Under the pieces are notes generated by a model, which had not been told where the DNA came from, made no database searches, and was given only the letters and a program-made list of their open reading frames with translations. Position numbers and translations under genes: made by a program. Shown here in pieces: positions 1 through 11,882 of a stretch of DNA of 64,000 nucleotides. Each line of letters begins with the position of its first letter. Positions within the stretch are counted from its first letter, which is position 1. Source of the DNA: Malurus cyaneus samueli (taxonomy: Eukaryota; Chordata; Aves; Passeriformes; Maluridae); NCBI GenBank assembly GCA_009741485.1, contig CM019216.1:25681635-25745634 (forward strand), in the 5' to 3' direction.

Positions 1-189
1 CTGCTGTCCATTTCTGGGGGTATAAATGTTGGGCTATTTTCTATCCAGGTAAAGGATCTTTGGATTTTTTTATATAACTGAATTAGTTAAAATGTTCAAA
101 CTACTTGAAAAGATGGGTTTGCCTCCATTAGGTAATTTCCCTGATCTATTGCAAATCTATATATTCTCTGATACACCAATATGTGGTTG

Positions 190-855
190 GAAAGCTGCCT
201 TCCAGAAAAGGACCTAGGGGTCCTGGCAAACACTAACTTGAACATGAACCAACAATGTGCCCTTGTGGAAAGAAGACAAATGGTATCCTGGGATGCATTA
301 GGAATATTGCCAGCAGGTTGAGGAAGGTGATTCTTGCTTTCTCCTTAGCACTGTGATACAACACCTGACAGATTGTGTCCGGCTTTGGGCTCCCTGGTAC
401 ATGGGAGATATTACAGCAAAGGACCATGGAAATGATTAAGGGTCTGGAGCAGATCTCCTATGACCAAAATCTGAGGCTGCTCAGAAGAGAAGGATCGGGA
501 TGATCTCATTAAAATATATAAATACCTGAAATGAAGGTGCAAGGAAGATGTGTCCAGGCTCTTTCCAGTGGTGCCCAGTGACAGGAACAGAAGCAATGGG
601 CACATAGTGAATCACAGCAGGCTCTGTCTCAACAACATGAAGCCCTTTTTCAGTGTGAGGGGGATTAAGCACTGATAGAGTTTGTCCAGAGAGGTTGCGG
701 GCTCTCCATCCATAGAATCATTCAAAAACAATCTGAACAAGACTCTGGATAATTGGTTGTAGATGACCCTGTTTTAGTGGGGAGGTTGAACCAAGCAATA
801 TCCAGCAGATCCTTTCAACCATTCTATAATTCTGAAGTTTGATTCTATAAATACA
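190..855 (+). mobile_element. CR1-type LINE, 3' part of ORF2 plus 3' UTR, decayed
   Basis: This stretch reads like the last part of a CR1 retrotransposon in the + direction: the end of the reverse-transcriptase ORF followed by the 3' UTR. It runs from 'gacctaggggtcctgg' through 'gtgcccagtgacaggaac' and 'gagaggttgcgggctc' to a terminal 'aaccattctataattctg', the characteristic CR1 3' end with its short repeated tail. The frame is broken by many stops, so it encodes nothing. The 5' end is missing, as in nearly all CR1 copies, which truncate during target-primed reverse transcription. The boundaries are approximate (about 20 bases each side). Family recognition is from memory of avian CR1 sequence; subfamily is not assigned. 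Confidence 0.8.
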
Positions 856-1440
856 ATTTGCAGAATTTTCAAAACATTTGTAATTTTTCTGATTATTAGT
901 TTTATTAGTGAATACAGTAAGATCTGATCTTAAAAACTGATTCGAAGAGATTGGAAGTAAAATAATTACTTCCTTGTTAAAAGAGTGAATTAAAATATTA
1001 CTGTTGTGTTGAATGGAGACATCATAGAAAATATGTATAGTTCATCATCTGAATGCATAGGCATCCATGGTGGGTTAATGTTGGCTAAGGACCAAACTTA
1101 CACCTTGCTACTATCTTATTTTCCCTCCTCAATGGGAGAAAACAGGATGTGAAAAATCATGGGTCTAAGTACAGACAGTGAGATCCCTTGTCTTTTACTG
1201 CTGTGGTTGAAGGAGACTAAACTTCGGGAAGATAATCTAACTTACTGGCAATTAAAATAGATTTGGGTAGTGAAAAACAAAGACATTAAAAAAACACCTT
1301 TCCTACTGGCTCCTCAGAGTTCAATTTCATTCCTTAACTCTTGACTCATCTATCCGTGGCTGACCATCAGGGTTAGAGGCATGGTTAGTACACAGTTTAT
1401 CTTCTCTCACACCTTTCACCTGCTCCAGTTTTTCCACTCT
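856..1440. other. Unannotated AT-rich sequence
   Basis: I see no gene, RNA or recognisable repeat here. Only short frames without any coding signature occur. Confidence 0.6.
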
Positions 1441-1665
1441 ACATCAGCTGCAGTGCTTTCAGGGAAAAAGATCTACTCCAGTGTGGGCTCTCCAAGGGTT
1501 GCAATTCTTTTAAAAAATGCAAACATCTCTGACATGGGATCCCCCATGTCCTGTGACATAGATATCTGCTCTGACATGGAGAGCTTCTCCACCTCCTGCT
1601 CTGTCCTTAGTGTTCCTGCTGATGTTTCTCACTCTTTTCTGTCCTCTGATGTTCCTGTGTTTCAT
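1441..1665 (-). mobile_element. Small decayed LTR fragment, same family as the inverted pair at 23-33 kb
   Basis: The order of words on the + strand ('gtgggctctccaagggttgc', then 'catggagagcttctccacct', then 'gtttctcactcttttctgtc') resembles the part of the LTR at 30994-32590 that lies beside its minisatellite and continues toward the U3 end (about 32260-32350). The resemblance is patchy and many positions differ, so this is an old copy or a related subfamily. Orientation is inferred as minus because the same words read on + in that minus-strand copy. A 99-residue open frame over this segment (1381-1680) has no protein-family features and is treated as chance. Confidence 0.42.
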
Positions 1666-3762
1666 AAGTTTCAATACTAAGAAATTTAAATGTAGATTTT
1701 AGCATTAAGGCCTGCATTAAACATTTTATCAACAGCACTTTTAAGGACTGGGCCTATTTGCTGATGTTAAGAAATGTTTTCTTGCTTTCTATTTCATTTT
1801 GTCCAAAGCAAAGCCAGCAAAATAAAATTATATCATCTGTTGTAAAAAATTCTCATTATAAACTTCATTATTAGACTCATAAAATGAAAGGATCATTTAA
1901 TTTCAATTTATTCATCCATCTGGACTTTTGTTCTAAACTATTTTATTAAACTGTGGAGTTATTTTGTAGAGAATTGAGAAGAGATGCAGAAACCACTAAG
2001 AAAAAGAATCTTCTTTAATAGTAATAGGGCTCTGTTTCGGCAGCTTCAGGTTCAAACCTGAATATTCTGGTACTCACAGATTGGGTAACATTTCTGGGGT
2101 AGTTAGAATGGTTTGTAATGGTTTTTTTTTGTAATGTTCTGTCCTGGCAAGCATTAAAGAAATTAAAGCCTTTCTGACTGAGATTTCCTATATGCTGTCA
2201 AGTTGAACAAGAATCTGAGTTTTAGAGCCAAGGCTTTATTCCAGAGATCATCAGTAAGTCTACTGGCACACTCATATTCAGAAACACAATTTTGAAGCAC
2301 AATGTGTCATAAAGTATGTTTCACACTGAGTTAAAATCTTTTGGGCTCAGGGTGAACCAACACTAACTTTAGCCAAAATGGCCAAGTAAACACTTGACCA
2401 CATTCTTGGGCTCTCAGGGATTTTTTTTTTTTTTAATTTACTCCCATTTGGTACAAGAGCAAACACTGAAATTTGCTTATAACAAATGATCAATTGATCA
2501 TTTTACTTTATGATTTAAATGTTTATGCTCATCTTCTGGTTTGTTATCAGTTGCTGTTCAATTGAATAACTATATATTCCTTACAAGTATGAGCTCAATA
2601 TTAACAAAATCATGAAGTCATCAGATCAAAGAGGCTTAGATAGAGCCACCAAATTAACAGCAACGTAACCAAGCAAAGGCAGATCCTTAGAATCCTGATT
2701 CTCATGTTTTGTGTAAAAAGCGAAACAGCAAGAAATTAAATTTCCTTTCCTCACTACTTGTTTCTAGTATAGCTATTTCTGCAACAAAGAATAAGTAGGA
2801 TTTGTAGGCAGCCCCAGAGAGCCAAATTAAACAATGCCTGTTACAGCAAGGTCCATTTTTCTTTTTTTTTTCTTTTCACTGAATACTATCATTCAGCTAA
2901 AAAGAGATTGCAAGTCTAGGAAGACCTGGCAATTAGGGAGCCAAAATAAAGGAGATACTCCTTCTTGGTAAATAAAGAGGGAATTTGGGATACTAAATCA
3001 AACAAATACAGGGAAATATGTGCTCAGAATTCAAATTTCTATTGTCTTCAGTCCTCACATATTGCCAAAGACAGAAAAAGCTCTTTAAATAAAAGGAAAA
3101 ATAATGAAAACATTGGTGTCATATTGAGAGGAGATGGATAACAGAGAATTAGTCTAAAGACATTCCCTATATGAAAAAAAAAATATCCTTAGCAGCTTGA
3201 CAGAAAAGAAAGCTAAAAGGTGTATTTATTTGAAAAAATATTCATGTCAGGAAGCTTTTGACAAGTAGTATCAAAAGAGCTAAGGAAAGAAAAGGTGCCA
3301 AAAACAAAGAGAATTGCTGATTTCATGTGGTACATGCTTAATATACAGCATCTGGTCTTGCCAATCAGCACAGTCTTTTTATAAAAGAAAGCATCAAAAA
3401 GGTATCCTTTTTCTTGCTGTCATGAGTCTTTCCTCAGATCTTAATTAACAATAATGTTTTCAAGTTTTCAGTTTATTAACAAAAGATCTAAAAAGATCAA
3501 GGGAATGCGCCAGGATTTTTACGCTGTTGTATCAGTAACCTTGTAATTCTCCTGAGAGATGTGTTTGAATATTCTAATGGACTCCATCTGATCACAGGCA
3601 CATCAACAGTTCAAAGTTAATGCTTTCATCACATACTGATTGTGGGCCTATTCTATCTCACCTTATAATGTATAATATCCTGAGTATTTAGACATAAATC
3701 TGTAACATGGGTGTGTTGAAGTATATGCACTAACCAGAACCCCTTGCTCTCCATTTATGTGC
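1666..3762. other. Unannotated AT-rich sequence
   Basis: No coding or repeat signature is seen. The stretch contains a T14 run at 2421-2434 and scattered A-rich tracts such as 3173-3183. Confidence 0.6.
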
Positions 3763-4323
3763 TGATTATGCTTTGCTGGGGTAGAGTTAATTTTCTTCAC
3801 AGTAGCCAGTATGGAGCTGTGTTTTGGACTTGTGCTGGAAACAGGATTGTTAACACAGGGTTGGTTTAGTTGTTGCTGTGCAGCCCTTGCACAGAGCCAA
3901 GGCCTTTTCTGCTCCTCACCCCACCCCACAAGTGACAAGGCTGGGGGAGCACAGGGAGCTTGCAGGGGACACAGCCAGGACAGCTGAGCCCTAACTGAGA
4001 AAAGGAATATCCCAGAATGCACAGTATTGTGCTCAGAGCATCAAACTAGGTAAAGAAGAAATAAGGAATGGGAAGGATGTTCCCCATGATACTGTTCATC
4101 TTGTCCATGTGCTGCTAAGATGTGATGGAGTTCTTCTTTCCTGGGGATGGCTAAAAAACTGCCTGCTCATGGGAGGTGGTGAATGAATTCCTTGTTTTGT
4201 TTTGCCAGCATATGTTTATCTCAGTCCATGACTTTTCTCACTTTTACTCTCCTGATTCTCTCCCATATCTCACTGTGGAAGGAAATGACACAGCACCTGC
4301 CACCTGTGTTTAAGAATACAACA
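3763..4323 (+). mobile_element. Endogenous-retrovirus LTR (solo or fragment), + orientation
   Basis: The segment follows the layout of a widespread avian LTR. It opens with 'gctggggtagagttaatttt', passes through 'ggccttttctgctcctcacc' and 'aaaaggaatatcccagaatg', and closes with a U5-like 'gtttatctcagtccatgact' followed by 'ctcctgattctctcccatat'. It aligns by eye with the reverse complement of the LTR at 11266-11877 over the first half ('agtagccagtat', 'gctgtg', 'gataacacaggg'-like words). The TATA region appears decayed: the expected place around 4040-4050 reads 'gcatcaaactagg'. I could not find a matching target-site duplication (left flank TGTGC, right flank GTTTG), so the ends are approximate. 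A 119-residue minus-strand frame over the 5' half is incidental. No internal retroviral genes flank it. Confidence 0.72.
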
Positions 4324-6721
4324 GTTTGTCACGTTTCCTGTAAAACTATGTTTTTCATTGCTTTTTACAAAACTACTGAATGTATCTAATGTAATCTCAT
4401 AAAGCAGTGAATGCACTTACATTTCTCCCCTCAAACATCACCAGAGCACTGTGTCAATATGCAAACAAGCTGAATTTTTCCAGTCAAAAAAAAAAAAGAA
4501 AAAAAGAAAAAAGTTGTTCGGTGATGTTGTCATGAGAAAATACTGAAAAGATAACTTTCTCTTCCCTTTAAAATATGTGAAATATTAATGAAAGAAATGA
4601 AGTAGCACACTTTTTCAAAACAAAGTCTGTTTAATAATAATTAAAAAATGATGTGATTACTCTCCAAATGAATATGAATTACTTCTTGCTAACTACTTTT
4701 TCGGTAATGCCAAGTTTAATTACATGATTTACAGGACATAAATAACAAAGTATAGGAACAAAGGAAGGGCAGGGATGATGTTGCACCAGCATATGGCCTG
4801 AAAATATTATAAAATTACAATCTAAAATCCATGAAATAAATATTTAATAGATGACAAAAAAACCTCAAAAATTATTTGGATTATTACTCCTATTTTCACA
4901 GATCATTTCTTCTTTTTGAAAAGTCCTTGATATGCATATAAAATGCTATAACAAAAAGTTCTGTTTAACTACAGAAACTCACAGTATGTCCTGAGGGAGA
5001 CTCATAAACCTCATTTTTCCATTAGAAAAATGAGTTTTTTAGGTAAGAACAATATTCTTTGTTTATTTAAGGGGAAATGTCATGAACCTGCACAGCAATA
5101 TGCAAACACTTTTGTGTAACAGGATACATTCTTACTGGACAAAGAAGTAAACTGAACATTACCATGTTATTTTTTTTTTCCCCCATGTCACGAATGACGA
5201 TGTTTAGTTTAGAATTGCATCTTGAAAGACTATGAATGCTCCTGTATCCATTCAGGTGCTTGACCATTCAGCCTTTAGCAAGGACTGTGAGGGAATGATA
5301 ATTGTTTTTGTTTTTTTTTAATTATAGGAATATATTATTTTTCTGTAAGCATCATTTTTGGCTATCACATTATTTTACACAGAAATTCACAAAGTACTGA
5401 CTTGCATTCGTTAACAACTAGGAATGTTTTATCTGCTGACCTAATCATAGTTACCAAGTTTCCACTGTTCTCTCCCCTTTTGCAAAATAATTCCTCCTGA
5501 GATGTTTATTCATGCATGTTTTTAGTGAAAAAAAAAAATTCTGAGGGTGCGGCTCTCCCAATCTCCCCCCTCCCCCACTATCTACCTTAATAGTAAGTGG
5601 CTTTTGGATGTGGGGGTGCTTGTGGATGCAAGGTAATGATTTCATAATGATTATAATGTGCCATATTGTGCTATGGATACTGTCTTTTTAAAGACCAGGT
5701 AGCAGCCATTTTTTTTTGTGGGCCAACGAACTCCGTATTCTGCTGACATTTGGTCACTTTAGTGAGCAAATGGCTACAGCCAGATGAAGCCAATGAAGCT
5801 TTGGGTTCTGACACTGCAGTGAGCAAGACTTCCTAGAGAATGTTTATGGTTGCTCTTTCCCCACTTGTTTTCCCATTTATGTAGTAGCTTCTCCTGGCAT
5901 AAGTATAAAATTGTCTCAGGAATTCATCTAACAACTTCTGAACCGCAGAAGTTTGAATTCATCCTATCAGATGTCATAAAATTGTTGCCATATTTAATAC
6001 ATTTACTTATAAATGGCAATGGAATGGTGCCATTGCTACTTAGAGTTGCTATACTCCTATAGTGGGAATGAAAATTGCCAAGAGCTAGGACAGCTGAATA
6101 TTAGAATTATGACTTTCATACATTTTCTGAGTGGATGGGGTGATGAGTGGGGCATAGCTCAGAGTAGCTGTCACAGCTGACAAGTTATTCCTCCTGCAGT
6201 CTATCTGCCCTACCTCAGAAGCGTGATCTATCCCAGAATTTTTGACTTGCCTTTTTTTAGCAATACCAGGGGATAGGTTTCCAACACTCAAAACCTAAAT
6301 AAGATTTGCAATAACAAAACCTAGCTTATTTTAGTCATCATCATCTTCTTTTATATCTTCCCACAGTACCTGCTGTCAAGAAGATGGGGGGAGGGGTGTA
6401 TACTTTACAAATATAGCATGCTAATTCCATATTTGGGCTTAATGTAGGCATCTAACAGCATCTCTAATATTGGGGGGTGTCCAGTGTTTCTGGAGAGGTT
6501 TGGCAGATGTGACCCTTAGGTGACCTTCTCAAGCTGTCTAAATGATTGCTGGAGACCAATCAGGCGCACTAGGACAATTGAAATGCAGTTGTCTGCCTAT
6601 AGGCAGCTAAATTGTATATTCAGCATTCAGCATGTATTTTCAGCATTCTGCATGGGATTTCACTGTAGTTTAAAACATCTACATGTGGGCTGGGTGCTAA
6701 AGTCCCCACTACAATCACAAA
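4324..6721. other. Unannotated AT-rich sequence
   Basis: No gene or repeat is identifiable. An A-rich tract interrupted by G lies at about 4486-4512 and a T-rich tract at about 5169-5180. The short frames show no family features. Confidence 0.6.
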
Positions 6722-6893
6722 GTCACAGAATCAGAGAATATGTTGAGTTGGAGGGGACCCACACATATTGAGTCCAACTCCTGGCCCTGCACAGCACCAT
6801 CCCCAAGTCCCACCCTGTGCCTGAGAGCATTGTCCAAATGTTTGAGCTCTGTCAGGCTTGGTGCTGTGACCACTTCCCTGGGGAGCCTGTTCC
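6722..6893 (-). mobile_element. CR1 LINE 3' end, minus strand
   Basis: The + strand begins with 'cacagaatcagagaatatgt', the reverse complement of a CR1 terminal repeat, and continues 'tggaggggaccca', 'gagtccaactcctggccctg', 'ctgtgcctgagagcattgtc' and 'cttccctggggagcctgttc'. This is the 3' UTR of a songbird-type CR1 inserted on the minus strand and truncated after about 170 bases. It is better preserved than the copy at 190-855, so it is probably younger. It has no coding capacity. Confidence 0.85.
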
Positions 6894-8338
6894 CATGTAA
6901 ATCCAGAATTGTATTTAATTTATCCTTCTCACAGTACGTAAGAGTAATGTAAAAAGCATTGAACTAATACAAACATGATGCAAATAATTTATTCTCAAAT
7001 AGGTAGGCAAACTCTGTAGCTGAATCAAATTAAAGCAGAATATCATCGTAGAGTAATATTATCGTAAAGGCATCAAAATCTAAAGTTATTTCCTGTGCAC
7101 TGAAACATTCATAATTCTAGTATTTCATCCCCAAAGGATGTAAAGGTAAATGGAACAAGAGTGAAGTATTTCTTCCTTATGTTTACTACAACTATTAGCA
7201 GTACAGAAGTGGGAATTGCTGTATTGTCTATAACTGTAAATATTTATAACTCTGAATGTGATCACAGAAGGAGATCACAATAAAGGCAGCAAACAAAGCT
7301 CAAGTGTAAACAAGATGGCAGTCTCCTGGCAAATATTCCTTTTTTCCCCCTTAATTCATAGAGGTTGGCTTTTACTGGATTTAGTACCTGTAACATGGGC
7401 ATTAAAAAGACTATGTATATACTACATTGTAACCACCACAACTTACAGAGTACACTGAAAAGCTAGTATGGATTTAGTTATTTATTTAGAAGTTGTTTTA
7501 CCTTTAGCCATATGCTATTTTTTTCCATTTTATTGAATAATGTTAAAGGCAATGGATAAAACTAAGTCAGTATTTATTCAACATTTGTTCATGTTCCTAG
7601 ATACCTAGAGCAAGTCGTATCTTGTCTTTATTTAGTAGTCAATATTGTCACTATACTTATAAAAGTCTAATTACATTTGGATCCATACTATTTCTCCCTT
7701 TAAAATAATTAACTTTAAAAGCATTTTTAACATCCTAAAAAGTGGTGCCATTTTCATTTCATAGAAAGTATTTCTGTACTGTGAAGACCAACAGGAATAC
7801 TGAATTTAACTTCAGTCAGTTAAAGTAAAATGAAACAGTGATTACTCTTGAATGTTTGCAATGTTTAAAAGCAACCAGGGAAAAAACAAACAAACAAAAA
7901 AACCCTAGGCCCTTCTTTAAATTTATTTAACTTGGCTTCTACTAAAGTCTTTCATTTCCTTCATGGTTTTTTATTAAGGCATTAAGTAAATTCCAAAGTG
8001 CAGCTTAAAAAGTGACACGTAGTGTATAAATACATGTTCTCTTCTCAAAGGATAAAAGCCATGCGTAAAAGATGAACAAAGGAATAAAATATGCCACAGT
8101 AAATACTGAACACTGTATACTTATTTTGTACTATCAGCTGGAGACATTACAGTTGTAGCTTTAAAAGAAATGAAAAATTATTACAATCTTTCAAAGAACT
8201 TTCCCTTCTCAGCATAAGAGATTGGGTGATTTTGATTTTTGATTTTTTTTTTTTTTTTTTCCCACAGCTATAAAGCACCATTCAGCCAATTACGGCAGGA
8301 TAAAGTTATAAAAAAACAACCATAGTAGATAGACAGAC
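6894..8338. other. Unannotated AT-rich sequence
   Basis: Nothing recognisable except a T18 run at 8243-8260 just upstream of the A27 run. Confidence 0.6.
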
Positions 8339-8365
8339 AAAAAAAAAAAAAAAAAAAAAAAAAAA
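8339..8365 (+). repeat. Poly(A) run, 27 bp
   Basis: An uninterrupted run of A lies on the + strand, preceded by 'agacagacaa'. It could be the tail of a very old retroposed sequence, but the preceding bases are not recognisable as one. A T18 run lies about 80 bases upstream. Confidence 0.9.
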
Positions 8366-11265
8366 GAAACTAGAAGATTTATAGGTACTAGAAAATTGAA
8401 ACTGGTTTCTTACAGTTTTGTCTTTTGTTGACTGACTTGAGTGACTAAGACAGTGTAGATTTCACAGAAAACTTTTATCACCGCTGAAACAATAAAAAGA
8501 GCTCGCTTTTTTTCTGCCATAATAGTTATTTCTCTGCAATTTGTGAGTCTTGAGACTTGTGTTCTTTTAATCTTGTAGTTGATTAGAGTATTATCGTAAA
8601 CATTGTTCTGAACTCGTGAGGCCTCAGGGCTGAGGCTCCACAGGTTTGTTCTGCCAGAGCTTTTCTTGCCCTGCATCTTGACAATTTTACAGAGTGAAGC
8701 ACGAAGGGATGGGATCAGTTTACTTCTCCAGAATTCAATAGGATTCATCTTACATTTTATTTCCTAAGCATTCTTTTGGGGATATTTATTATACTATGTA
8801 GTATGTAGAGTTGTCATTTTACCTTGATTCTTGGCTGTTCTTGAACTCACAACTCACCCACTCTACCCACCAATCTAGCAGGCTGATGTAATACTGGAAA
8901 TGGATTCCTGAGGAAACTTAGGGAAAAAAGACCTTACTAAAAAAAGTACTTGGAAATAAACAGATAAACAAAAAACTAAAAATAGACAAACAAAAACCTC
9001 AAACATGAGATTTGCATCCATGCTTTCAGAAGTCAAGAATCACAAAAGGTAAAGAGAAATGTGGAAAATATCAAGCTGAAAGAGCCTAAAAAGTATACAA
9101 AATGCAGTTAATTAGTTTCTAGGTGTATAAATGAAAAGAGGATAGCAATAGCTTATCAGAACGGATGGGTTAAGGTGAAAGATAACCAGAAATAATTTGA
9201 AGTTTTCAGGAAGAGTAATAGTTACGGATGGACACCAATGGAATTAAGTACACAGAAGCATAAGTTGCTATATAATGAGGAAAGTATTTATGGGCATTGG
9301 ATAATCAATAAACTGTAGCACATCTTAATAATTTGATTTTCAACAATGAAGCAAATTATTTTGTAGAAAACATTCTGCTAGAGTATGCATGAAGTGATGG
9401 GAAAATACACTGCACTTGGTCTATGAAACAGAACACTGTGTTCTTAGTAAGTATGATCATATTAGTCCAATATTAACAATATACTAAGCTTTAAATCTAT
9501 TTGGAAGGAAAAACAAATATATAGAAGTGTAATCTGTATTGTTCAAAATAGACCATAATATTTACAATTGATTTTAATTAGATATTAAAAAGCATTTCTG
9601 AGGGAAAAAAAAAAAAAAAAAGAAAAGCTGGATGACAAACCCTAGGGAAAGTCTCTATATACAATCTAAGAACTATGACAATATCTTGAGAACATTTCAT
9701 AATATCTGACTATTAGCATACATTTAGGCATAGAAAGAGTAATTTACCTCTTGGTATATCTACTTGCCAATTTAATATATGTGGTAAAATAACCTACACC
9801 TAGTCACTCACCCAAATTCGTAATTTTTCTGTTTGAAGCTCAAAGTATGGTGCAGCCAATGCACTGTAAAATATCCGCAATAAAAAAAAGGATGAACATG
9901 CATAAAGACACAAATCAAAGTAAGGTTATCCTCAGGATAGAAACGGCTCTACTCAGGATCTTTTCTCCTTTCACTCTTTGGGATTTATTATAATCTTCCT
10001 ATATGGCAGCACCCAGCAGAGTTTCTATGCTGTACTTAAAGCTGACTTTCTGTTTCCACCACAGCACTTTTCTTTTTTTATTGATTTTAGCTTCACTGTT
10101 ATATTCATCTTTTTCTAAAATTAGGCCCATATATTTTCAGCTTTATAGTCTTCATCCTACATATCATCCTTCCCACACTTCTTTCTAAATCACTTCCCTA
10201 GTGCTTAGCAGTAAAATGGATGTTTATCATAAATTGGAGTTGTACATGGAGAGAAAGGAGGTAGACTTTACCACAGCTATGATAGAGTTAAAAAGGTACA
10301 CTAAAAAGTATTTAAAAATGCAATATTTTCAGTTCTCTCCATTGTGAGCACAAAAATCTAACTGAATCAAAGCTGTCATAAGCTTAACACAATTATTTTT
10401 ATATGAAGATGTACTTACTTCCTCTCTAAGGAAATCTACAAGAATCAATTAAGACATATTTTGATTCATTCCACTAGGATTATTAAAAATGGCAATAAAA
10501 ATGAATAGAAGCAAATACATAATCATTATTCAATTACTTGCCCAAGAAATAAGGTGCTTCAAATCTCAGCTTTTTCTCAGTTCAGCACTCATTCTAGAAG
10601 TATTTGCCTAACCATGAGGCTGTGATATGCAAGATTTGAGTGCTTCTATTCTTGTTGTTCAAATTAAACTCATGTCTAACTCAGAATGCCCAAATACTGG
10701 AAGTGAAGGGAGTCATAGAAATGGAAAACTGACTTCAGCCTATCAGATAGATGGAAGTACAGGAACAGGTAGGTTCTGATTGAAAAAAACTGTCAAGAAT
10801 TATGGCACAGAAATTACCCAACATAGCAACAACAAGGCACAAAAGAAAGAAAGAAGGCCGAACAGAAGTTCTATTTAACATACAGATGGAACTAAAAACC
10901 CTAAGCACATCCCTTCCTGGTTTATTCTGGACATTTGTCAAGATTATACCTGAAGGATTATGTCTAAAACCAATGTCTCAGGTTCTCTGTAAGAGATTTT
11001 GTGAGAAACCTACAGTTTTTCAAAGTTATAATGACTTCTGTCCAGCAGGAGACCAACTCAGGCCACTCGCAGCTCATGATTCAGGAGCCCTCGAGTGATT
11101 GTTACAATGCTACTCCATTCACTGTTAATTCCTAATCTGGGTTGCCAGACAACTAAATTTCTGAGGTGGGTCACAACCAGGACTAACTCCTGAATAATTT
11201 ATCTCCTATCTCTCCAGGATTTTTAGATATTCTAATTAAAAACACTTGGAACATACCTTTGTTTA
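8366..11265. other. Unannotated AT-rich sequence
   Basis: No gene or repeat family is recognised. There is an A17 run at 9605-9621. A 112-residue minus frame at 8410-8748 has no recognisable domain, no coding-like composition and no splice context, so it is not called. Confidence 0.55.
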
Positions 11266-11877
11266 TGGTGCTGTTTAACACCAGCTGGCAACTAAGCATC
11301 ACACAGCTGCTCCCTCACTCCCCCTGCCCCAGCAGGATAGGTGGAAGATAACTGGAAGAGTAAAATCAAGAAAACTTAGGAATTGGGATAAGAAGTTTTA
11401 AAAATTATTATTAATATTGTCACTAGTAATATCATTATTAATATTAATAATAAAGGTATTAATATAAATAACAATAAAAAGAAAGATAAATAAAGCCCCA
11501 GAAAAACCAGAAATGAATTAAAATAGTTGTTCACCACCAGCTGTCTGATACTCAACCAGTTCAGGAGCAGAAGCCTCCTGGAGAACTTTTCTCCCAGTTT
11601 TATATGCTATGCATGATGTCACATGATATGGAATATTCCTTTAGTCAGATGGGGTCAGTTGTCCCATCTGTGTTCCCTCCCAACTCCTTGCACATTCCCA
11701 GTCTGCTCTCTGGTGGGTTGTGGATAGGAGCAGAAAAAGCCTCAATGCTGCGCAAGAGCTGCCCAGCAATAATTAAAACATCCCTGTTATCAACCCTGTT
11801 TACAGCACAACTCCAAACCACAGCCTGATACTGGCTACTGCAAAGACAAGAAACTCCATCCCGGCCTAAACAGCATG
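11266..11877 (-). mobile_element. Solo LTR of an avian endogenous retrovirus, minus strand, with GTTTA target duplication
   Basis: Reading the minus strand, this 612-bp element has the layout of a complete LTR. A U3 part includes words shared with the LTR at 3763 (for example 'gcagtagccagtat'). A TATA box follows (TATAAAA on the minus strand, 11598-11604). Then come a long AT-rich stretch (11397-11500) and a U5-like end containing 'ggggagtgagggagcagctg' and 'cagctggtgttaaacagcac'. The 5-bp direct repeat GTTTA sits immediately outside both ends (11261-11265 and 11878-11882), which supports a clean insertion followed by LTR-LTR recombination. A 5-bp duplication fits several avian ERV groups (ERVL-like best). 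One terminal dinucleotide has drifted from CA. No gag, pol or env remains adjacent. Confidence 0.85.
11598..11604 (-). promoter_or_regulatory. TATA box of the minus-strand LTR
   Basis: TATAAAA on the minus strand inside the LTR at 11266-11877, at the position where U3 meets R in this LTR type. It is the likely remnant of a retroviral promoter; present activity is unknown. Confidence 0.55.
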
Positions 11878-11882
11878 GTTTA

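Noticed and set aside
3663..4022. 119-codon minus frame
   Set aside because: It lies mostly within the LTR at 3763-4323 on the opposite strand and is explained by LTR composition.
8410..8748. 112-codon minus frame as a small gene
   Set aside because: Unremarkable composition, no recognisable family, no promoter or splice context. Frames of this length occur by chance in 64 kb.
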